A stretch of 64,000 nt of DNA. Origin: Bacillus sp. AZ43. Its GTDB lineage: Bacteria > Actinomycetota > Actinomycetes > Mycobacteriales > Geodermatophilaceae. The first letter of the stretch is position 1; each line of letters begins with the position of its first letter. The notes beneath the pieces are model-generated. The model ran no database searches. It saw nothing but the letters and a program-made list of their open reading frames with translations, and was not told where the DNA came from. The position numbers and the translations under genes are program-made. Shown here one piece after another: positions 1-10,009 of this stretch. The DNA lies in contig SPQJ01000014.1 in the NCBI GenBank assembly GCA_004570425.1, forward strand, positions 1 to 64,000, in the 5' to 3' direction.

Positions 1-1
1 G

Positions 2-649
2 GTGGGCTGCGGCCGGCCGGGGCTGGCCGGCGGGCTGCGCGCGCCGCTGACCGCCATCGCCCGGGCGTCGGGGGCCCTGCTCGGCTTCGTGCTGCTGCTC
101 AACCTCGACCTGCTGCTGGCCCGCCACCACCTCAGCGCGGCGGCCGCCGGCGAGTACGCCGTCGGGGCCGTCGTGGCCAAGGTGGCGTTCTGGGTGCCGC
201 AGGGCGTGGGGGTGGTGCTGCTCCCCCGCCTCGCCGACGAGCACCGCCGGGCGCAGCTGCTGCCGCGCGCGCTCGCGCTGGTCGCCGCCTCCGGGGCGCT
301 GCTCACCCTGTGCACCGCCGCCCTGGGCTCCACGGCGCTGCCCCTGATCGGCGGTTCGGCGTACGGCGACGCCCTCGGCTCGGCGACCTGGCTGTTCGCC
401 GCCCTGGGCACCCTGCTCGCCCTGGCCCAGCTGCTCCTCTACTCCGGCATCGCCACGGCCGACCACCTCGGCGTCGGTGCGGTGTGGGCGGCGGCGCTGG
501 CCGAGGCGGCGGTCGTCACCGCGCTCGACGTGTCGGGCCGGCTGTCCGTCGTCGTCCTGGTCGGCACGGCGGTCGGGACGGCGGTGCTGCTCGTCGCCGT
601 CGGCCTGCTGCGGGCCCGGATCGGGCGGCCCGCGCGTCCCGGGGAGTGA
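2..649 (+). CDS. Polysaccharide/lipid-linked oligosaccharide flippase, C-terminal part (5' end outside window)
   Basis: The reading frame is open from the first bases of the window, so the true start lies upstream. The 215 visible residues form a run of hydrophobic helices separated by short basic loops (for example LLGFVLLLNLDLLLARHH near residue 30 and TWLFAALGTLLALAQLLLY near residue 130). The pattern AAAGEYAVGAVVAKVAFWVPQGV near residue 50 resembles the C-terminal half of Wzx/MATE-fold polysaccharide exporters, which flip lipid-linked sugars across the membrane. The family call rests on overall resemblance rather than a catalytic motif. It might belong to a cell-surface glycan cluster extending left of the window. 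Confidence 0.6.
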   Translation: MGCGRPGLAGGLRAPLTAIARASGALLGFVLLLNLDLLLARHHLSAAAAGEYAVGAVVAKVAFWVPQGVGVVLLPRLADEHRRAQLLPRALALVAASGALLTLCTAALGSTALPLIGGSAYGDALGSATWLFAALGTLLALAQLLLYSGIATADHLGVGAVWAAALAEAAVVTALDVSGRLSVVVLVGTAVGTAVLLVAVGLLRARIGRPARPGE

Positions 650-653
650 TCAA

Positions 654-699
654 CTCCTGCCTCCGGGCACGACTAGCCGGCGGCCGCGGGGGGCAGGAG
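654..699 (+). terminator. Possible terminator hairpin after the flippase
   Basis: An 8-bp perfect inverted repeat (CTCCTGCC at 654-661, GGCAGGAG at 692-699) begins a few bases after the flippase stop. The 30-base loop is long and there is no T-tract, so this is a weak call. Confidence 0.35.
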
Positions 700-764
700 C
701 AGGGCACCATGCGCCCGGCCCCGCCGGGCGCCGCGTCCACGTCCCGACGAGAGGAGCGCCGTCC

Positions 765-1169
765 ATGGCGTCCGTCATCCACTACACGATCGCCACCGAG
801 GCCGAGAAGAGCCCGGACTTCCGCCGCGTCCTCTGGACCGGCAAGAAGACCCAGCTGGTCATCATGACCATCCCGCCGGGCGGGGAGATCGGCGAGGAGG
901 TGCACGAGGACATCGACCAGATCCTCACGTTCGTCAGCGGCACCGGGAAGGCGATCGTCTCGGGCTCCGAGAAGAACGTGGCCCAGGGCGACCTCGTCGT
1001 CGTCCCCGCCGGGAGCAAGCACAACTTCCTCAACACCGGTGAGAACCCGCTGATCCTCTACACCGTCTACGGCCCGCCGGAGCACGCCGACGGCGCCGTG
1101 CACAAGACGAAGGAGGAGGCCGACCGGCTCGAGGAGGAGGGCAAGGACGAGCCCCCGACCGAGGACTGA
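765..1169 (+). CDS. Cupin-domain protein
   Basis: A 134-residue single-domain cupin of unknown substrate. The small beta-barrel is visible as the two conserved cupin stretches: an acidic motif 1 (PPGGEIGEEVHEDIDQILTF, about residues 38-57) and motif 2 (GDLVVVPAGSKHNFLN, about 75-90). Motif 1 has H and E/D residues that could bind a metal, and motif 2 has a His. The C-terminus is very acidic (EEADRLEEEGKDEPPTED). The ATG is preceded by GAGGAG at 751-756 with 8 bases spacing, which decides the start over longer in-frame openings. The gene stands alone and is convergent with ackA. Such small cupins are often isomerases, dioxygenases or sugar/hormone binders; nothing here picks one. Confidence 0.8.
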   Translation: MASVIHYTIATEAEKSPDFRRVLWTGKKTQLVIMTIPPGGEIGEEVHEDIDQILTFVSGTGKAIVSGSEKNVAQGDLVVVPAGSKHNFLNTGENPLILYTVYGPPEHADGAVHKTKEEADRLEEEGKDEPPTED

Positions 1170-1183
1170 CCGGGCACTCTCCG

Positions 1184-1213
1184 GGTGGCCGCCGCCGGCC
1201 GGCGGCGGCCACC
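1184..1213. terminator. Bidirectional terminator between cupin and ackA
   Basis: A perfect 15-bp inverted repeat without spacer (GGTGGCCGCCGCCGG then its complement) fills the gap between two convergent stop codons (cupin 1169, ackA 1215). It could stop transcription from both sides. Confidence 0.7.
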
Positions 1214-1214
1214 G

Positions 1215-2309
1215 TCAGGCCACCGCGGACAGCACCTGCCGGCGGATCTCCAGGTCCTCCCGCGCGGTCACCACCACGGTGCGCACGGCCGAGCCGTCCG
1301 CGCTGACGTCCGCGTCGGCGGTGGCCGCCCGGTTGCGGGCGTCGTCCAGGCCGACCCCGAGGTGCGCGAGCCCGTCGGCCAGCGCAGCCCGCACCTCCCA
1401 GGACCCCTCCCCCGCCCCGCCGGTGACCACCAGCAGGTCCAGCCCCCCGGTGGCCGCCGTCATCGCCGCCGCCTCCCGCACCAGCCGGTGGGCGTAGACG
1501 TCGAACGCCAGCACGCAGTCCGGGTCGCCCCGATGCCGCCCGGCCAGCACCTCGCGCAGGTCGCCGTCGGTGCCCGAGAGCCCCTTCAGGCCGGCGTGGT
1601 GCTCGAGCACGTCGCCCAGCTCCGGCTCGGGCACGTGCCCGTGCTCCAGCAGCCACAGCACCAGGCCCGGGTCCACGGTGCCCGGCCGGGTGTTCATCAC
1701 CAGCCCGGCCAGCGGCGTGAACCCCATCGTCGTGTCGACCGACTCACCGCCGCGGACGGCGGCCAGCGACGCGCCGGCACCGAGGTGGCAGGACACCACC
1801 CGCAGGTCCTCGACCGGCCGGCCGACCAGCTCGGCGGCCCGGCGGACGGCGTGGGCGTGGGAGAGGCCGTGGAAGCCGTACCGGCGCAGCTGCCAGCGCT
1901 CGTTCCACTCCCGCGGCAGGGCGTAGGTGCGCGCCGCCGGCGAGAGCGTCGCGTGGAACGTGGTGTCGAAGCAGGCCACGGCGGGCGCGCCGGGGAGCAG
2001 CTCCTCGACTGCCCGGATCCCGGCGAGCGCCCGCGGGTTGTGCAGCGGCGCGAGGTGGCTGATCGACCACAGGTAGCTGGTCACCGCCGGGTCGATGAGC
2101 ACCGGGCCGGTGTACCGGGGCCCGCCGTGCACCACCCGGTGGCCGATCGCGCCCACCGGTCCGCACCCGCGGAGGAACGCCTCGAGCGGCTCCAGGTGCC
2201 CGGGGCCGTCCCACCCCTCCACGGTGGTGTGCGCGGTGACCGACCCGTCGTCGTCCAGGTGGGTGAGCTTGAGGCTGCTGGACCCGGCGTTGACGACGAG
2301 GACCGTCAC
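1215..2309 (-). CDS. ackA: Acetate kinase
   Basis: Interconverts acetyl phosphate and acetate with ADP/ATP in the cytoplasm. Family signatures seen in order are the N-terminal NAGSSSLK phosphate-binding motif (residues 6-13), [32 protein letters not shown] and [23 protein letters not shown], followed by a [12 protein letters not shown] segment matching the usual TGGIGEN region. At 364 residues it is slightly shorter than the usual ~400, but all expected motifs are present. The GTG start overlaps the phosphoketolase stop as GTGA, so the two are translationally coupled. The pair forms a phosphoketolase-acetate kinase shunt making ATP and acetate from sugar phosphates. Confidence 0.95.
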   Translation of the reverse strand: MTVLVVNAGSSSLKLTHLDDDGSVTAHTTVEGWDGPGHLEPLEAFLRGCGPVGAIGHRVVHGGPRYTGPVLIDPAVTSYLWSISHLAPLHNPRALAGIRAVEELLPGAPAVACFDTTFHATLSPAARTYALPREWNERWQLRRYGFHGLSHAHAVRRAAELVGRPVEDLRVVSCHLGAGASLAAVRGGESVDTTMGFTPLAGLVMNTRPGTVDPGLVLWLLEHGHVPEPELGDVLEHHAGLKGLSGTDGDLREVLAGRHRGDPDCVLAFDVYAHRLVREAAAMTAATGGLDLLVVTGGAGEGSWEVRAALADGLAHLGVGLDDARNRAATADADVSADGSAVRTVVVTAREDLEIRRQVLSAVA

Positions 2310-4759
2310 GCCTCCGGCTCCCGCAGCGGGCCCCCGCCGTCGGTCTCGGGCCCGGGCTGCGGGCTCCACCGCCAGTCGCGCACCTCCGGCAGGTCCTCGC
2401 CGTGGGTGCGCACGTAGCGCCGGTGCTCGATGAGGTGGTCCCGCAGCCGGTCCCGGGCGTGCGCACCGACGGTCCGCAGCCGCGGCACCCGGTCGATGAC
2501 GTCGATGGCGAGGTCGAACCGGTCGAGCCGGTTCATGACGCACATGTCGAACGGCGTCGTCGTCGTGCCCTCCTCCACGTAGCCCCGCACGTGGAAGCCG
2601 GCGTGGTTGGCCCGCCGGTAGGTGAGCCGGTGGATCAGCCAGGGGTAGCCGTGGTAGGCGAAGATCACCGGCCGGTCGGTGGTGAAGTACGCGTCGAACT
2701 CGGCGTCGGAGAGCCCGTGCGGGTGCTGCCGGTCGTCCTGCAGCCGCATGAGGTCGACGACGTTGACCACCCGGATCCGCAGGTTGGGGAAGAAGCCGCG
2801 CAGGATCTCGACCGCGGCGAGCGTCTCCATCGTCGGGACGTCGCCGGCGCAGGCCATGACCACGTCGGGCTCGCCACCGGCGTCGCTGCTGGCCCACTCC
2901 CAGATGCCGATGCCCTTGGTGCAGTGCTCGACCGCGGCGTCCATGTCCAGGTACTGCAGGGCGGGCTGCTTGCCGGCCACGATGACGTTCACGTACTGGC
3001 GGCTGCGCAGGCAGTGGTCGGCCACCGACAGCAGGGTGTTGGCATCGGGCGGCAGGTAGACCCGCACGACCTCGGCCTTCTTGTTCACCACGTGGTCGAT
3101 GAACCCGGGATCCTGGTGGGAGAAGCCGTTGTGGTCCTGCCGCCAGACGTGCGAGGTCAGCAGGTAGTTCAGCGAGCCGATCGGGCGCCGCCACGGGATG
3201 CCGTTGGTGGTCTTCAGCCACTTGGCGTGCTGGTTGAACATCGAGTCGACCAGGTGGATGAACGCCTCGTAGCAGGAGAAGAAGCCGTGCCGCCCGGTCA
3301 GCAGGTAGCCCTCGAGCCAGCCCTGGCAGGTGTGCTCCGACAGGATCTCCATGACCCGGCCGTCCGGCGCCAGGTGGTCGTCACCGGGCAGCCGGTCGGC
3401 CTGCCACGCACGGTCGGTGACCTCGAGGAGGGCGCCGAGCCGGTTGGAGTTGTTCTCGTCCGGCGCGAAGACCCGGAAGGTCGTCATGTTCTGCCGCATG
3501 ACGTCCCGCAGGAAGGTCCCGAGCACGCGGGTCGCCTCGACCGCGCCGGTGCCCGGCGCCTCCACCGGCACGGCGTAGTCGGCGAAGTCGGGCATCCGCA
3601 GCGGCTGGAGCAGCAGCCCTCCGTTGGCGTGCGGGTTGGCGCTCATCCGCCGCGTCCCGCCCGGGTGCAGGTCGCGGACGGCGGGCACGGGCACGCCGTC
3701 GGCGTCGAAGAGCTCCTCGGGCCGGTAGCTGCGCATCCAGTCCTCGAGGACGGCGCGGTGTCCGTCGTCGCCGCGGGCGTTGGCGAAGGGCACCTGGTGG
3801 GCCCGCCAGGTGCCCTCGACGGGCAGCCCGTCGACGTCCGCCGGCCCGGTCCAGCCCTTCGGCGTGCGGAGCACGATCATCGGCCAGCGCGGGCGGGCGT
3901 CGCCGCTGAGGTCCTCCCCGGCCCGCGCCCGGCGCCGGATGTCGGCGATGTCGTCGAGGCAGCGGTCGAGCGTGCGCGCGAACTCGCGGTGCATGACCGC
4001 GGGCTCGGAGCCGGCGACGACGTGCGGCGTGTAGCCGTAGCCGCGCATCAGCTCGACCAGCTCCTCCTCGCTGATCCGCGCCAGCACCGTCGGGTTGGCG
4101 ATCTTGTAGCCGTTGAGGTGCAGGATCGGCAGGACGGCGCCGTCGCGTCGCGGGTCGAGGAACTTGTTGGAGTGCCAGCTGGTCGCCAGCGGGCCGGTCT
4201 CCGCCTCGCCGTCCCCCACGACGGCGGCGACCACCAGGTCGGGGTTGTCGAAGACGGCGCCGAACGCGTGGCTGAGCGCGTAGCCGAGCTCGCCGCCCTC
4301 GTGGATCGACCCCGGGGTCTCCGGCGCCACGTGACTGGGGATGCCGCCGGGGAAGGAGAACTGGGTGAACAGCCGCCGCATCCCCTCCGCGTCCTGGGAG
4401 ACGTCCGGGTAGACCTCGCTGTACGTGCCCTCGAGCCAGGCGGCCGCGACCGGACCCGGACCGCCGTGCCCCGGCCCCATCACGTAGATCATGTCGAGGT
4501 CGCGGGCCACGATGGCGCGGTTGAGGTGCGCGTACAGGAAGTTCAGCCCCGGCGTGGTGCCCCAGTGCCCCAGCAGGCGGGGTTTGACGTGCTCCGGCCG
4601 CAGCGGTTCGCGCAGCAGCGGGTTGTCCATGAGGTAGATCTGGCCGACCGACAGGTAGTTGGCCGCCCGCCACCACGCGTCGAGCGCCGCGAGTTCCTCC
4701 TCGCCCGGCGCTCCGGTGGTCTCGTCGGCCGGGGTCCGCTCGTCCGTCCAGGTCGCCAC
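2306..4759 (-). CDS. xfp: Xylulose-5-phosphate/fructose-6-phosphate phosphoketolase
   Basis: Thiamine-diphosphate enzyme splitting xylulose-5-P (and usually fructose-6-P) with inorganic phosphate to acetyl phosphate plus a triose or tetrose phosphate. The protein is 817 residues, the usual family length. Visible signatures include YLSVGQIYL and [11 protein letters not shown] near the N-terminus, the TPP/Mg motif [19 protein letters not shown] (around residue 185), [11 protein letters not shown], and [11 protein letters not shown] with DANTLLSV in the second half. The start is uncertain between GTG at 4759 and an in-frame GTG three codons upstream (4768); neither has a clear ribosome site. ackA follows with a GTGA overlap. 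A divergent FAD/Fe-S dehydrogenase begins 66 bases away. Confidence 0.95.
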   Translation of the reverse strand: MATWTDERTPADETTGAPGEEELAALDAWWRAANYLSVGQIYLMDNPLLREPLRPEHVKPRLLGHWGTTPGLNFLYAHLNRAIVARDLDMIYVMGPGHGGPGPVAAAWLEGTYSEVYPDVSQDAEGMRRLFTQFSFPGGIPSHVAPETPGSIHEGGELGYALSHAFGAVFDNPDLVVAAVVGDGEAETGPLATSWHSNKFLDPRRDGAVLPILHLNGYKIANPTVLARISEEELVELMRGYGYTPHVVAGSEPAVMHREFARTLDRCLDDIADIRRRARAGEDLSGDARPRWPMIVLRTPKGWTGPADVDGLPVEGTWRAHQVPFANARGDDGHRAVLEDWMRSYRPEELFDADGVPVPAVRDLHPGGTRRMSANPHANGGLLLQPLRMPDFADYAVPVEAPGTGAVEATRVLGTFLRDVMRQNMTTFRVFAPDENNSNRLGALLEVTDRAWQADRLPGDDHLAPDGRVMEILSEHTCQGWLEGYLLTGRHGFFSCYEAFIHLVDSMFNQHAKWLKTTNGIPWRRPIGSLNYLLTSHVWRQDHNGFSHQDPGFIDHVVNKKAEVVRVYLPPDANTLLSVADHCLRSRQYVNVIVAGKQPALQYLDMDAAVEHCTKGIGIWEWASSDAGGEPDVVMACAGDVPTMETLAAVEILRGFFPNLRIRVVNVVDLMRLQDDRQHPHGLSDAEFDAYFTTDRPVIFAYHGYPWLIHRLTYRRANHAGFHVRGYVEEGTTTTPFDMCVMNRLDRFDLAIDVIDRVPRLRTVGAHARDRLRDHLIEHRRYVRTHGEDLPEVRDWRWSPQPGPETDGGGPLREPEA

Positions 4760-4825
4760 CCGTCGCACGCTAACCACACCGCTGCCGGTCGCGCGAGGCG
4801 TCCGGGCCCCTGGTTGCATGAACAC

Positions 4826-7663
4826 ATGGGGGGCACCACCGCGACCGAGGTCACCGCGGCGCTGCGGGCCGCGGGGGTGTCCGACGTCGACGACTCCGGC
4901 CTGGCCCGCGCCCTGTACTCCTCCGACGGGTCGCTGTACCGCGTGCTGCCGCGCGCGGTCGTCCGTCCCCGGCACGCCGACGAGATGATCGCGACGCTCG
5001 AGGTCTGCCGGTCCCTCGGCGTCCCGCTGACCGCCCGCGGGGCGGGCACCTCGATCGCGGGGAACGCCGTGGGACCCGGCGTCGTGCTCGACACCAGCCG
5101 GTACCTCTCGGCGGTCGGGAGGATCGACGCGGAGGCCTCCACCGCGGAGGTGCAGCCGGGCCTGGTGCAGGCCGCGCTGCAGGCCGCGGCCAGGCCCGCC
5201 GGCCTGCGGTTCGGCCCCGACCCGAGCACCCACAACCGCTGCACGGTCGGCGGGATGATCGGCAACAACGCCTGCGGCTCGCGGGCGCTGGGCTACGGCC
5301 GGACGGCGGACAACGTCGTCGGCCTCGACGTCGTCACCGGCGGCGGCGAACGGCTGCGCCTGGACACGGGCGCCGGGCCCCGCGCCGGTGTCCTGGGCGA
5401 CCTGCACCGCCTGGTCGCCGCCGAGCTGGGCACCATCCGCACCGAGCTCGGCCGGTTCGGCCGCCAGGTGTCCGGCTACTCGCTCGAGCACCTGCTGCCC
5501 GAGCACGGCTTCGACGTCGCCCGCGCGCTGGTGGGCAGCGAGGGCACGCTCGCGCTGGTCCTGGGCGCCACCGTGCGGCTGGTGGCCGACGCGCCGTTCC
5601 GCGGGCTGGTCGTGCTGGGCTACCCGACGATGCCGGAGGCGGCCGACGCCACCCCGGGGCTGCTCCCGCACGGGCCCACCGCCGTCGAGGGGCTGGACGC
5701 CCGGATGGTGCAGCGGCTGCGCGACGTGCCGGCCGCCGTCGTGCCCGAGCTGCCCCGGGGCGACGCCTGGCTGGTCGTCGAGCTGACCGGCGACAGCGAG
5801 GCGGAGGTGGTCGCCAAGGCCCGCGGCGTGCTCGCCGACGCCGGCGCCCTGGACTCGCTGGTGGTCACCGACCCGGCCGAGGCCGCGGCGATCTGGCGGG
5901 TCCGGGAGGACGGCGCCGGGCTGGCCGCGCGCACGTCCGACGGCCACCCGGCGCACGCGGGGTGGGAGGACGCCGCCGTCCCGACGGAGCGGCTGGGCGA
6001 CTACCTGCGCGAGTTCGAGGAGCTGCTCGACCAGCACGGTCTGCAGTGCGTGCCCTACGGCCACTTCGGCGACGGCTGCGTGCACGGCCGCATCGACTTC
6101 CCGCTCGGCAGCGGGCCCGACCGCGGCCGGGCCCGCTACCGCGCCTTCGTCGAGGACGCCGCCCGGCTGGTCGCCGGGTACGGCGGGTCGCTGTCCGGGG
6201 AGCACGGCGACGGCCGGGCCCGCAGCGAGCTGCTGCCGGTGATGTACTCCCCCGCCGTCGTCGACCTGTTCCGGCGGGTGAAGGGGCTCTTCGACCCGGA
6301 CGACGTCCTCAACCCCGGGGTGCTGGTGCGCCCGGCGCCGGTCGACGCCGACCTGCGGATGGCCGAGGCGCCGGTGCTCCGCGAGAACCTGGCGCTGGCC
6401 TACCGGCACGACGGCGGCGACTTCTCCGCGGCCGTCCACCGCTGCACCGGCGTGGGCAAGTGCCGGGCCGACCTGCAGGCCTCCGGCGGCATCATGTGCC
6501 CCTCCTGGCCGGCCACCCGCGAGGAGAAGGACACCACCCGCGGCCGCGCCCGCGTGCTGCAGGAGATGCTGGCGCCCGGCGGGCCGGTGCGCGACTGGCG
6601 CTCCCCGGAGGTGCACGACGCGCTCGACCTGTGCCTGTCGTGCAAGGGCTGCTCGCGCGACTGCCCGACCGGGATCGACATGGCCTCCTACAAGGCGGAG
6701 GTGCTCCACCAGTCCTACCGGCGGCGGCTGCGACCCCGCCCGCACTACACGCTGGGCCGGCTGCCCCGCTGGGCCGATCTCGCCGCCCGCGCCCCCCGGC
6801 TGGTGAACGCGGTGCTGCGGTCCCGGCTCGGCGGCCGGGTGGCCAAATGGTCGGCGGGGATGGACCAGCGCCGCGAGGTGCCCCCGTTCGCACCGCAGAC
6901 CTTCCGCGCCCAGTGGGCCCGGTCGAAGGGCCACGATGGCCATTCCGGCCCTGAGGGTGGTTCGGCGGTGGCGTTGTGGGTCGACTCGTTCACCGACCAC
7001 TTCGCGCCGGAGGTGGCGGTGGCGGCGGCGCGGGTCCTGGAGACGGCCGGCTACCGGGTGCAGGTGCCCGGAGCCGACACCTGCTGCGGCCTGACCTGGA
7101 TCACCACCGGGCAGCTCGACACCGCGCGGCGGATCCTCGGCTCGACGGTCGAGGCACTGGCCCCGCTCGCCGAGGCGGGCGTCCCGATCGTCGGGGTGGA
7201 GCCCTCGTGCACCGCCGCGCTGCGGTCCGAGACGCTGGAGCTGGTCGGGGGCCCGGCCGCGGAGCGCGTGGCTCGCGGCACGGTCACCCTGGCCGAGCTG
7301 CTGCGCGACACCCCCGGCTGGGAGCCCCCGTCGCTGGCCGGCGTCGAGGTGGTGGCCCAGCCGCACTGCCACCACGCGTCGGTGATGGGCTGGTCGGCCG
7401 ACGCCGCACTGCTGGCCCGGGCCGGGGCGACGGTGAACCGGCTCGGCGGCTGCTGCGGGCTCGCCGGCAACTGGGGCGTCGAGAAGGGCCACCACGACGT
7501 GTCGGTCGTGATCGCGGACCAGCAGCTGCTGCCCGCCGTGGCCGCGGTCGGTCCGGATGCCGTCGTCCTGGCCGACGGGTTCTCCTGCCGCACCCAGCTC
7601 GACCAGCTGGCCGGTCGTCGTGGGCTCCACCTCGCCGAGCTCCTGGCGCAGCGGCTGCCCTGA
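4826..7663 (+). CDS. FAD-linked oxidase / Fe-S D-lactate-type dehydrogenase fusion
   Basis: A 945-residue two-part oxidoreductase. The N-terminal ~530 residues are a GlcD-like FAD domain: a PCMH FAD-binding stretch ([15 protein letters not shown], then [22 protein letters not shown]) and a C-terminal FAD_oxidase_C part ending in [14 protein letters not shown] and [17 protein letters not shown]. The C-terminal ~400 residues hold iron-sulfur ligands (CTGVGKC, then [14 protein letters not shown]) and two CCG-type cysteine motifs ([15 protein letters not shown]). This architecture is that of Dld-II/GlcDF-type D-lactate or 2-hydroxyacid dehydrogenases feeding electrons to the membrane quinone pool. 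D-lactate is the likely substrate but this is not proven by sequence. It is divergent from xfp-ackA, suggesting linked carbon-overflow metabolism. ATG at 4826 was chosen; the open frame upstream is antisense to xfp. Confidence 0.85.
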   Translation: MGGTTATEVTAALRAAGVSDVDDSGLARALYSSDGSLYRVLPRAVVRPRHADEMIATLEVCRSLGVPLTARGAGTSIAGNAVGPGVVLDTSRYLSAVGRIDAEASTAEVQPGLVQAALQAAARPAGLRFGPDPSTHNRCTVGGMIGNNACGSRALGYGRTADNVVGLDVVTGGGERLRLDTGAGPRAGVLGDLHRLVAAELGTIRTELGRFGRQVSGYSLEHLLPEHGFDVARALVGSEGTLALVLGATVRLVADAPFRGLVVLGYPTMPEAADATPGLLPHGPTAVEGLDARMVQRLRDVPAAVVPELPRGDAWLVVELTGDSEAEVVAKARGVLADAGALDSLVVTDPAEAAAIWRVREDGAGLAARTSDGHPAHAGWEDAAVPTERLGDYLREFEELLDQHGLQCVPYGHFGDGCVHGRIDFPLGSGPDRGRARYRAFVEDAARLVAGYGGSLSGEHGDGRARSELLPVMYSPAVVDLFRRVKGLFDPDDVLNPGVLVRPAPVDADLRMAEAPVLRENLALAYRHDGGDFSAAVHRCTGVGKCRADLQASGGIMCPSWPATREEKDTTRGRARVLQEMLAPGGPVRDWRSPEVHDALDLCLSCKGCSRDCPTGIDMASYKAEVLHQSYRRRLRPRPHYTLGRLPRWADLAARAPRLVNAVLRSRLGGRVAKWSAGMDQRREVPPFAPQTFRAQWARSKGHDGHSGPEGGSAVALWVDSFTDHFAPEVAVAAARVLETAGYRVQVPGADTCCGLTWITTGQLDTARRILGSTVEALAPLAEAGVPIVGVEPSCTAALRSETLELVGGPAAERVARGTVTLAELLRDTPGWEPPSLAGVEVVAQPHCHHASVMGWSADAALLARAGATVNRLGGCCGLAGNWGVEKGHHDVSVVIADQQLLPAVAAVGPDAVVLADGFSCRTQLDQLAGRRGLHLAELLAQRLP

Positions 7664-7679
7664 GCGCGCATCTGGGAGC

Positions 7680-8174
7680 ATGCCCGGCGTGGAGCTCGAG
7701 GAGACCCTGCTGCCCGGTGTCGGCGTCCGGTACGAGATGAGGGTCAGCTCCGGCGAGACGCTGGGGATCGTGGTGCAACGCGAGGGCGGCGCCGAGATCG
7801 CGGTCTACGACGCCCGCGACCCCGACCGGGCCCGGGGCATGTTCCGGCTCAGCCCCGAGGAGGCCGACGCCGTCGCCGAGGTGCTCGGCGCGCCCCGGCT
7901 CACCCAGCGGTTCGCCGATCTCTCGCGCGAGGTGCCGGGCCTGGAGTCGGGGCGGCTGTCGATCCCGCCCGGGTCGCCGTTCGACGGGCGGCCGCTGGGC
8001 GACACCCGGGCCCGCACCCTCACCGGCTGCTCGATCGTGGCGCTGGTCCGCGGCGAGGACGTGGTGCCCTCGCCCGGGCCGGACGACGTGCTGCGCGGTG
8101 GCGACGTGCTCGTGGTCATCGGTTCGGCCAGCGGGCTCGCGCAGCTCGAGCGCCGCCTCTCCGGCCGGGAGTAG
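7680..8174 (+). CDS. khtT: KhtT-like regulatory subunit of a cation:proton antiporter (TrkA-C domain)
   Basis: A 164-residue soluble protein. The N-terminal ~70 residues ([22 protein letters not shown]) match the KhtT N-terminal domain, and the last ~75 residues are a TrkA_C/RCK-C domain ([36 protein letters not shown]). Such subunits bind small ligands (c-di-AMP or nucleotides are known for relatives) and gate a partner antiporter. The partner gene starts 7 bases downstream. The name is by analogy with Bacillus KhtTU and the ligand is inferred. Confidence 0.8.
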   Translation: MPGVELEETLLPGVGVRYEMRVSSGETLGIVVQREGGAEIAVYDARDPDRARGMFRLSPEEADAVAEVLGAPRLTQRFADLSREVPGLESGRLSIPPGSPFDGRPLGDTRARTLTGCSIVALVRGEDVVPSPGPDDVLRGGDVLVVIGSASGLAQLERRLSGRE

Positions 8175-8180
8175 TCCCGC

Positions 8181-9344
8181 GTGGACCACGTCGCCGCGCT
8201 GCTGCTCGAACTCGGACTGCTCTTCCTCGGCCTCTCCCTGCTCGGGCTCCTGGCCCGGCGGCTGGGCCTCTCGCCCGTGCCGTTCGTCCTGGTGGCCGCG
8301 CTGGCCCTGGGCAACGGCGGGCTGGTCCCGCTCGACGCCGCCGAGCCGTTCCTGACCGCCTCGGCCGAGATCGGCGTCGTCCTGCTGCTGCTGACGCTCG
8401 GCCTGGAGTTCTCGGCCACCGAGCTGTTCGCGTCCTTCCGGCGGCACGCGCCCTCGGGCGTGGTGGACCTGCTGCTCAACGCGCCACCGGGGTTCGTCGC
8501 CGGGCTGATGCTCGGCTTCCCGTGGCAGGGCGCGCTGGCCCTGGCCGGCGTCACCTGGATCTCCTCGTCGGGCATCGTCGCCCGGCTGCTCGGCGACCTC
8601 GGCCGGCTGGCCAACCGCGAGACCCCCGCCGTCCTCGCCGTCCTGGTCCTCGAGGACCTGGCGATGGCCCTCTTCCTCCCGCTCCTCGTGGTGGCCCTCG
8701 CCGGAGGCGGCCCGGCGTCGGCGGCGGCGGGCATCGCGCTCGCGGTGGCCGCCGTGCTGATCGTGCTGGTCGCCGCCCAGCGGCACGGCCACCGGCTCGG
8801 CCGGCTGATGAGCCACGACGACGACGAGCAGGTGATGCTGCGCCTGGTCGGCCTGACGCTGCTGGTCGCCGGGCTGGCCCAGTCGATGGGGGCCTCGGCG
8901 GCGGTGGGCGCCTTCCTGGTCGGCCTGGCGCTGCCCGCGTCGTTCGCGGAGCGGGCGCGGGCGATCCTCGGCCCGCTGCGCGACCTGTTCGCCGCCACGT
9001 TCTTCGTCGCGTTCGGGCTGGCCACCGACCCCGGGGCGATCCTGCCGGTGCTGCCGGCCGCGCTCGCCCTGGCCGCGGTCACCACCGCCACGAAGATGGG
9101 GACCGGCTGGTTCGCCGCCCGGCGCGACGGCGTGGGCGTGCCGGGCCGGCTCCGCGCGGGGACGGCGCTGGTCGCCCGCGGCGAGTTCTCCATCGTCATC
9201 GCCGGGCTCGCGGTGACCGCCGGCCTGACCGAGGTCGGCCCGGTCGCGACCGGCTACGTGCTGCTCCTCGCCGTGGCCGGTCCGGTGCTCACCCGGTTCG
9301 TCGAGCTGGTGCCGGTGCGCCGGCCGGCGACCGTCCCCGCCTGA
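8181..9344 (+). CDS. khtU: KhtU-like monovalent cation:proton antiporter (CPA2 family)
   Basis: A 387-residue integral membrane protein with about 12 hydrophobic helices and no C-terminal TrkA-N domain, which fits a KhtU-type transporter whose regulation comes from the separate subunit encoded just upstream. CPA2-like features include the GLEFSATELF segment near residue 75, GVTWISSSGIVARLL near 125, VLEDLAMALFLPLLVV near 155 and the late ARGEFSIVIAGLAV helix near 335. It probably exports K+ (or Na+) in exchange for protons, serving ion and pH homeostasis. It starts with GTG and ends 3 bases before the convergent SGNH gene. Confidence 0.85.
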   Translation: MDHVAALLLELGLLFLGLSLLGLLARRLGLSPVPFVLVAALALGNGGLVPLDAAEPFLTASAEIGVVLLLLTLGLEFSATELFASFRRHAPSGVVDLLLNAPPGFVAGLMLGFPWQGALALAGVTWISSSGIVARLLGDLGRLANRETPAVLAVLVLEDLAMALFLPLLVVALAGGGPASAAAGIALAVAAVLIVLVAAQRHGHRLGRLMSHDDDEQVMLRLVGLTLLVAGLAQSMGASAAVGAFLVGLALPASFAERARAILGPLRDLFAATFFVAFGLATDPGAILPVLPAALALAAVTTATKMGTGWFAARRDGVGVPGRLRAGTALVARGEFSIVIAGLAVTAGLTEVGPVATGYVLLLAVAGPVLTRFVELVPVRRPATVPA

Positions 9345-9347
9345 GGA

Positions 9348-9971
9348 TCACGCCGCGGCGTCGTCCCGGCGGGCGCGGGCCGCGGTGACCACGTGGGGCG
9401 TCAGCACCTCGGCGATGCGGGCGTAGCCCGCCGAGGACGGGTGGAACCGGTCGTGCGAGAAGAGCGCCGGGTCGGCGGCGAACGCGGCCGCGACCTCGGC
9501 GGCCACCCCGGCGACCGACGCGCCGGCGGCGCCGGCCACCTCGGCCTGCCGGTGCTGCAGCTGGGCGCAGGCGGCCTGGACGAGCGGGCGGAACGCCGGC
9601 GGGACGAACGGCACCATCGACATGTCGGGCGCCGGCACGACGACGACATCGGTCCCCGCCGCGCGCAGGGTGGCGACGGCGGCGGCCAGCGCGGTCGTCG
9701 CCTGCTCCGGCGGCACGAAGCGGGCCAGGTCGTTGGCCCCGATGACGACGACCGCGAGGTCGGCCGCGAACGGCTCGGCCCGGCGCACCTGGGCGGCCAG
9801 GTCCGCGCTGACCGCACCCGGCACGGCGAGGACGCGCAGGTCGACGTCGAAACCGTCGGCGGTCAGCGCCGCCGACAGCCGGTGGCCGAGCGTGTCCTCG
9901 GCGCGCAGCGCACCGGTCCCGTACGCGATGGAGTCACCGAGGATCAGCAGGCGCAGACGCGAAAGGGCCAC
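9348..9971 (-). CDS. SGNH/GDSL-family hydrolase
   Basis: A 207-residue GDSL-type esterase/lipase-fold hydrolase. Block I LLILGDSIAYGTGA holds the nucleophile Ser near residue 11, the conserved Gly and the VVVIGANDLARF block III (Asn) follow, and the catalytic Asp-His pair is in LFSHDRFHPSSAGYARIA near residue 180. No signal peptide is evident, so a cytoplasmic acyl-ester hydrolase is likely; substrate unknown. The GTG at 9971 lies inside the right arm of the terminator of the upstream MFS gene. An in-frame ATG at 10004 would give 11 more residues but would overlap the end of that gene. Confidence 0.8.
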   Translation of the reverse strand: MALSRLRLLILGDSIAYGTGALRAEDTLGHRLSAALTADGFDVDLRVLAVPGAVSADLAAQVRRAEPFAADLAVVVIGANDLARFVPPEQATTALAAAVATLRAAGTDVVVVPAPDMSMVPFVPPAFRPLVQAACAQLQHRQAEVAGAAGASVAGVAAEVAAAFAADPALFSHDRFHPSSAGYARIAEVLTPHVVTAARARRDDAAA

Positions 9972-10000
9972 GACCGGTGCAACACCGGCCGTGGCCCCTT
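9963..10000 (-). terminator. Terminator hairpin of the MFS exporter gene, overlapping the next gene's start
   Basis: Arms of about 17 bases (AAGGGCCACGACCGGTG and its near-complement) around a CAA loop, with one mismatch and one bulge. It sits 9 bases beyond the MFS stop; read on the minus strand the stem is followed by TTTCGCG. The preferred SGNH start codon is within the stem. Confidence 0.6.
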
Positions 10001-10009
10001 CCATCCGGA

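Noticed and set aside
643-699. Membership of the TGATCA hairpin family together with 26375 and 40728
   Set aside because: Only one half-site is present; the actual repeat there has different arms.
2306-7681. Very long open frames on both strands across xfp and the FAD/Fe-S gene (over 1,700 codons)
   Set aside because: They are antisense shadows typical of high-GC coding DNA; only the parts with family motifs are genes.
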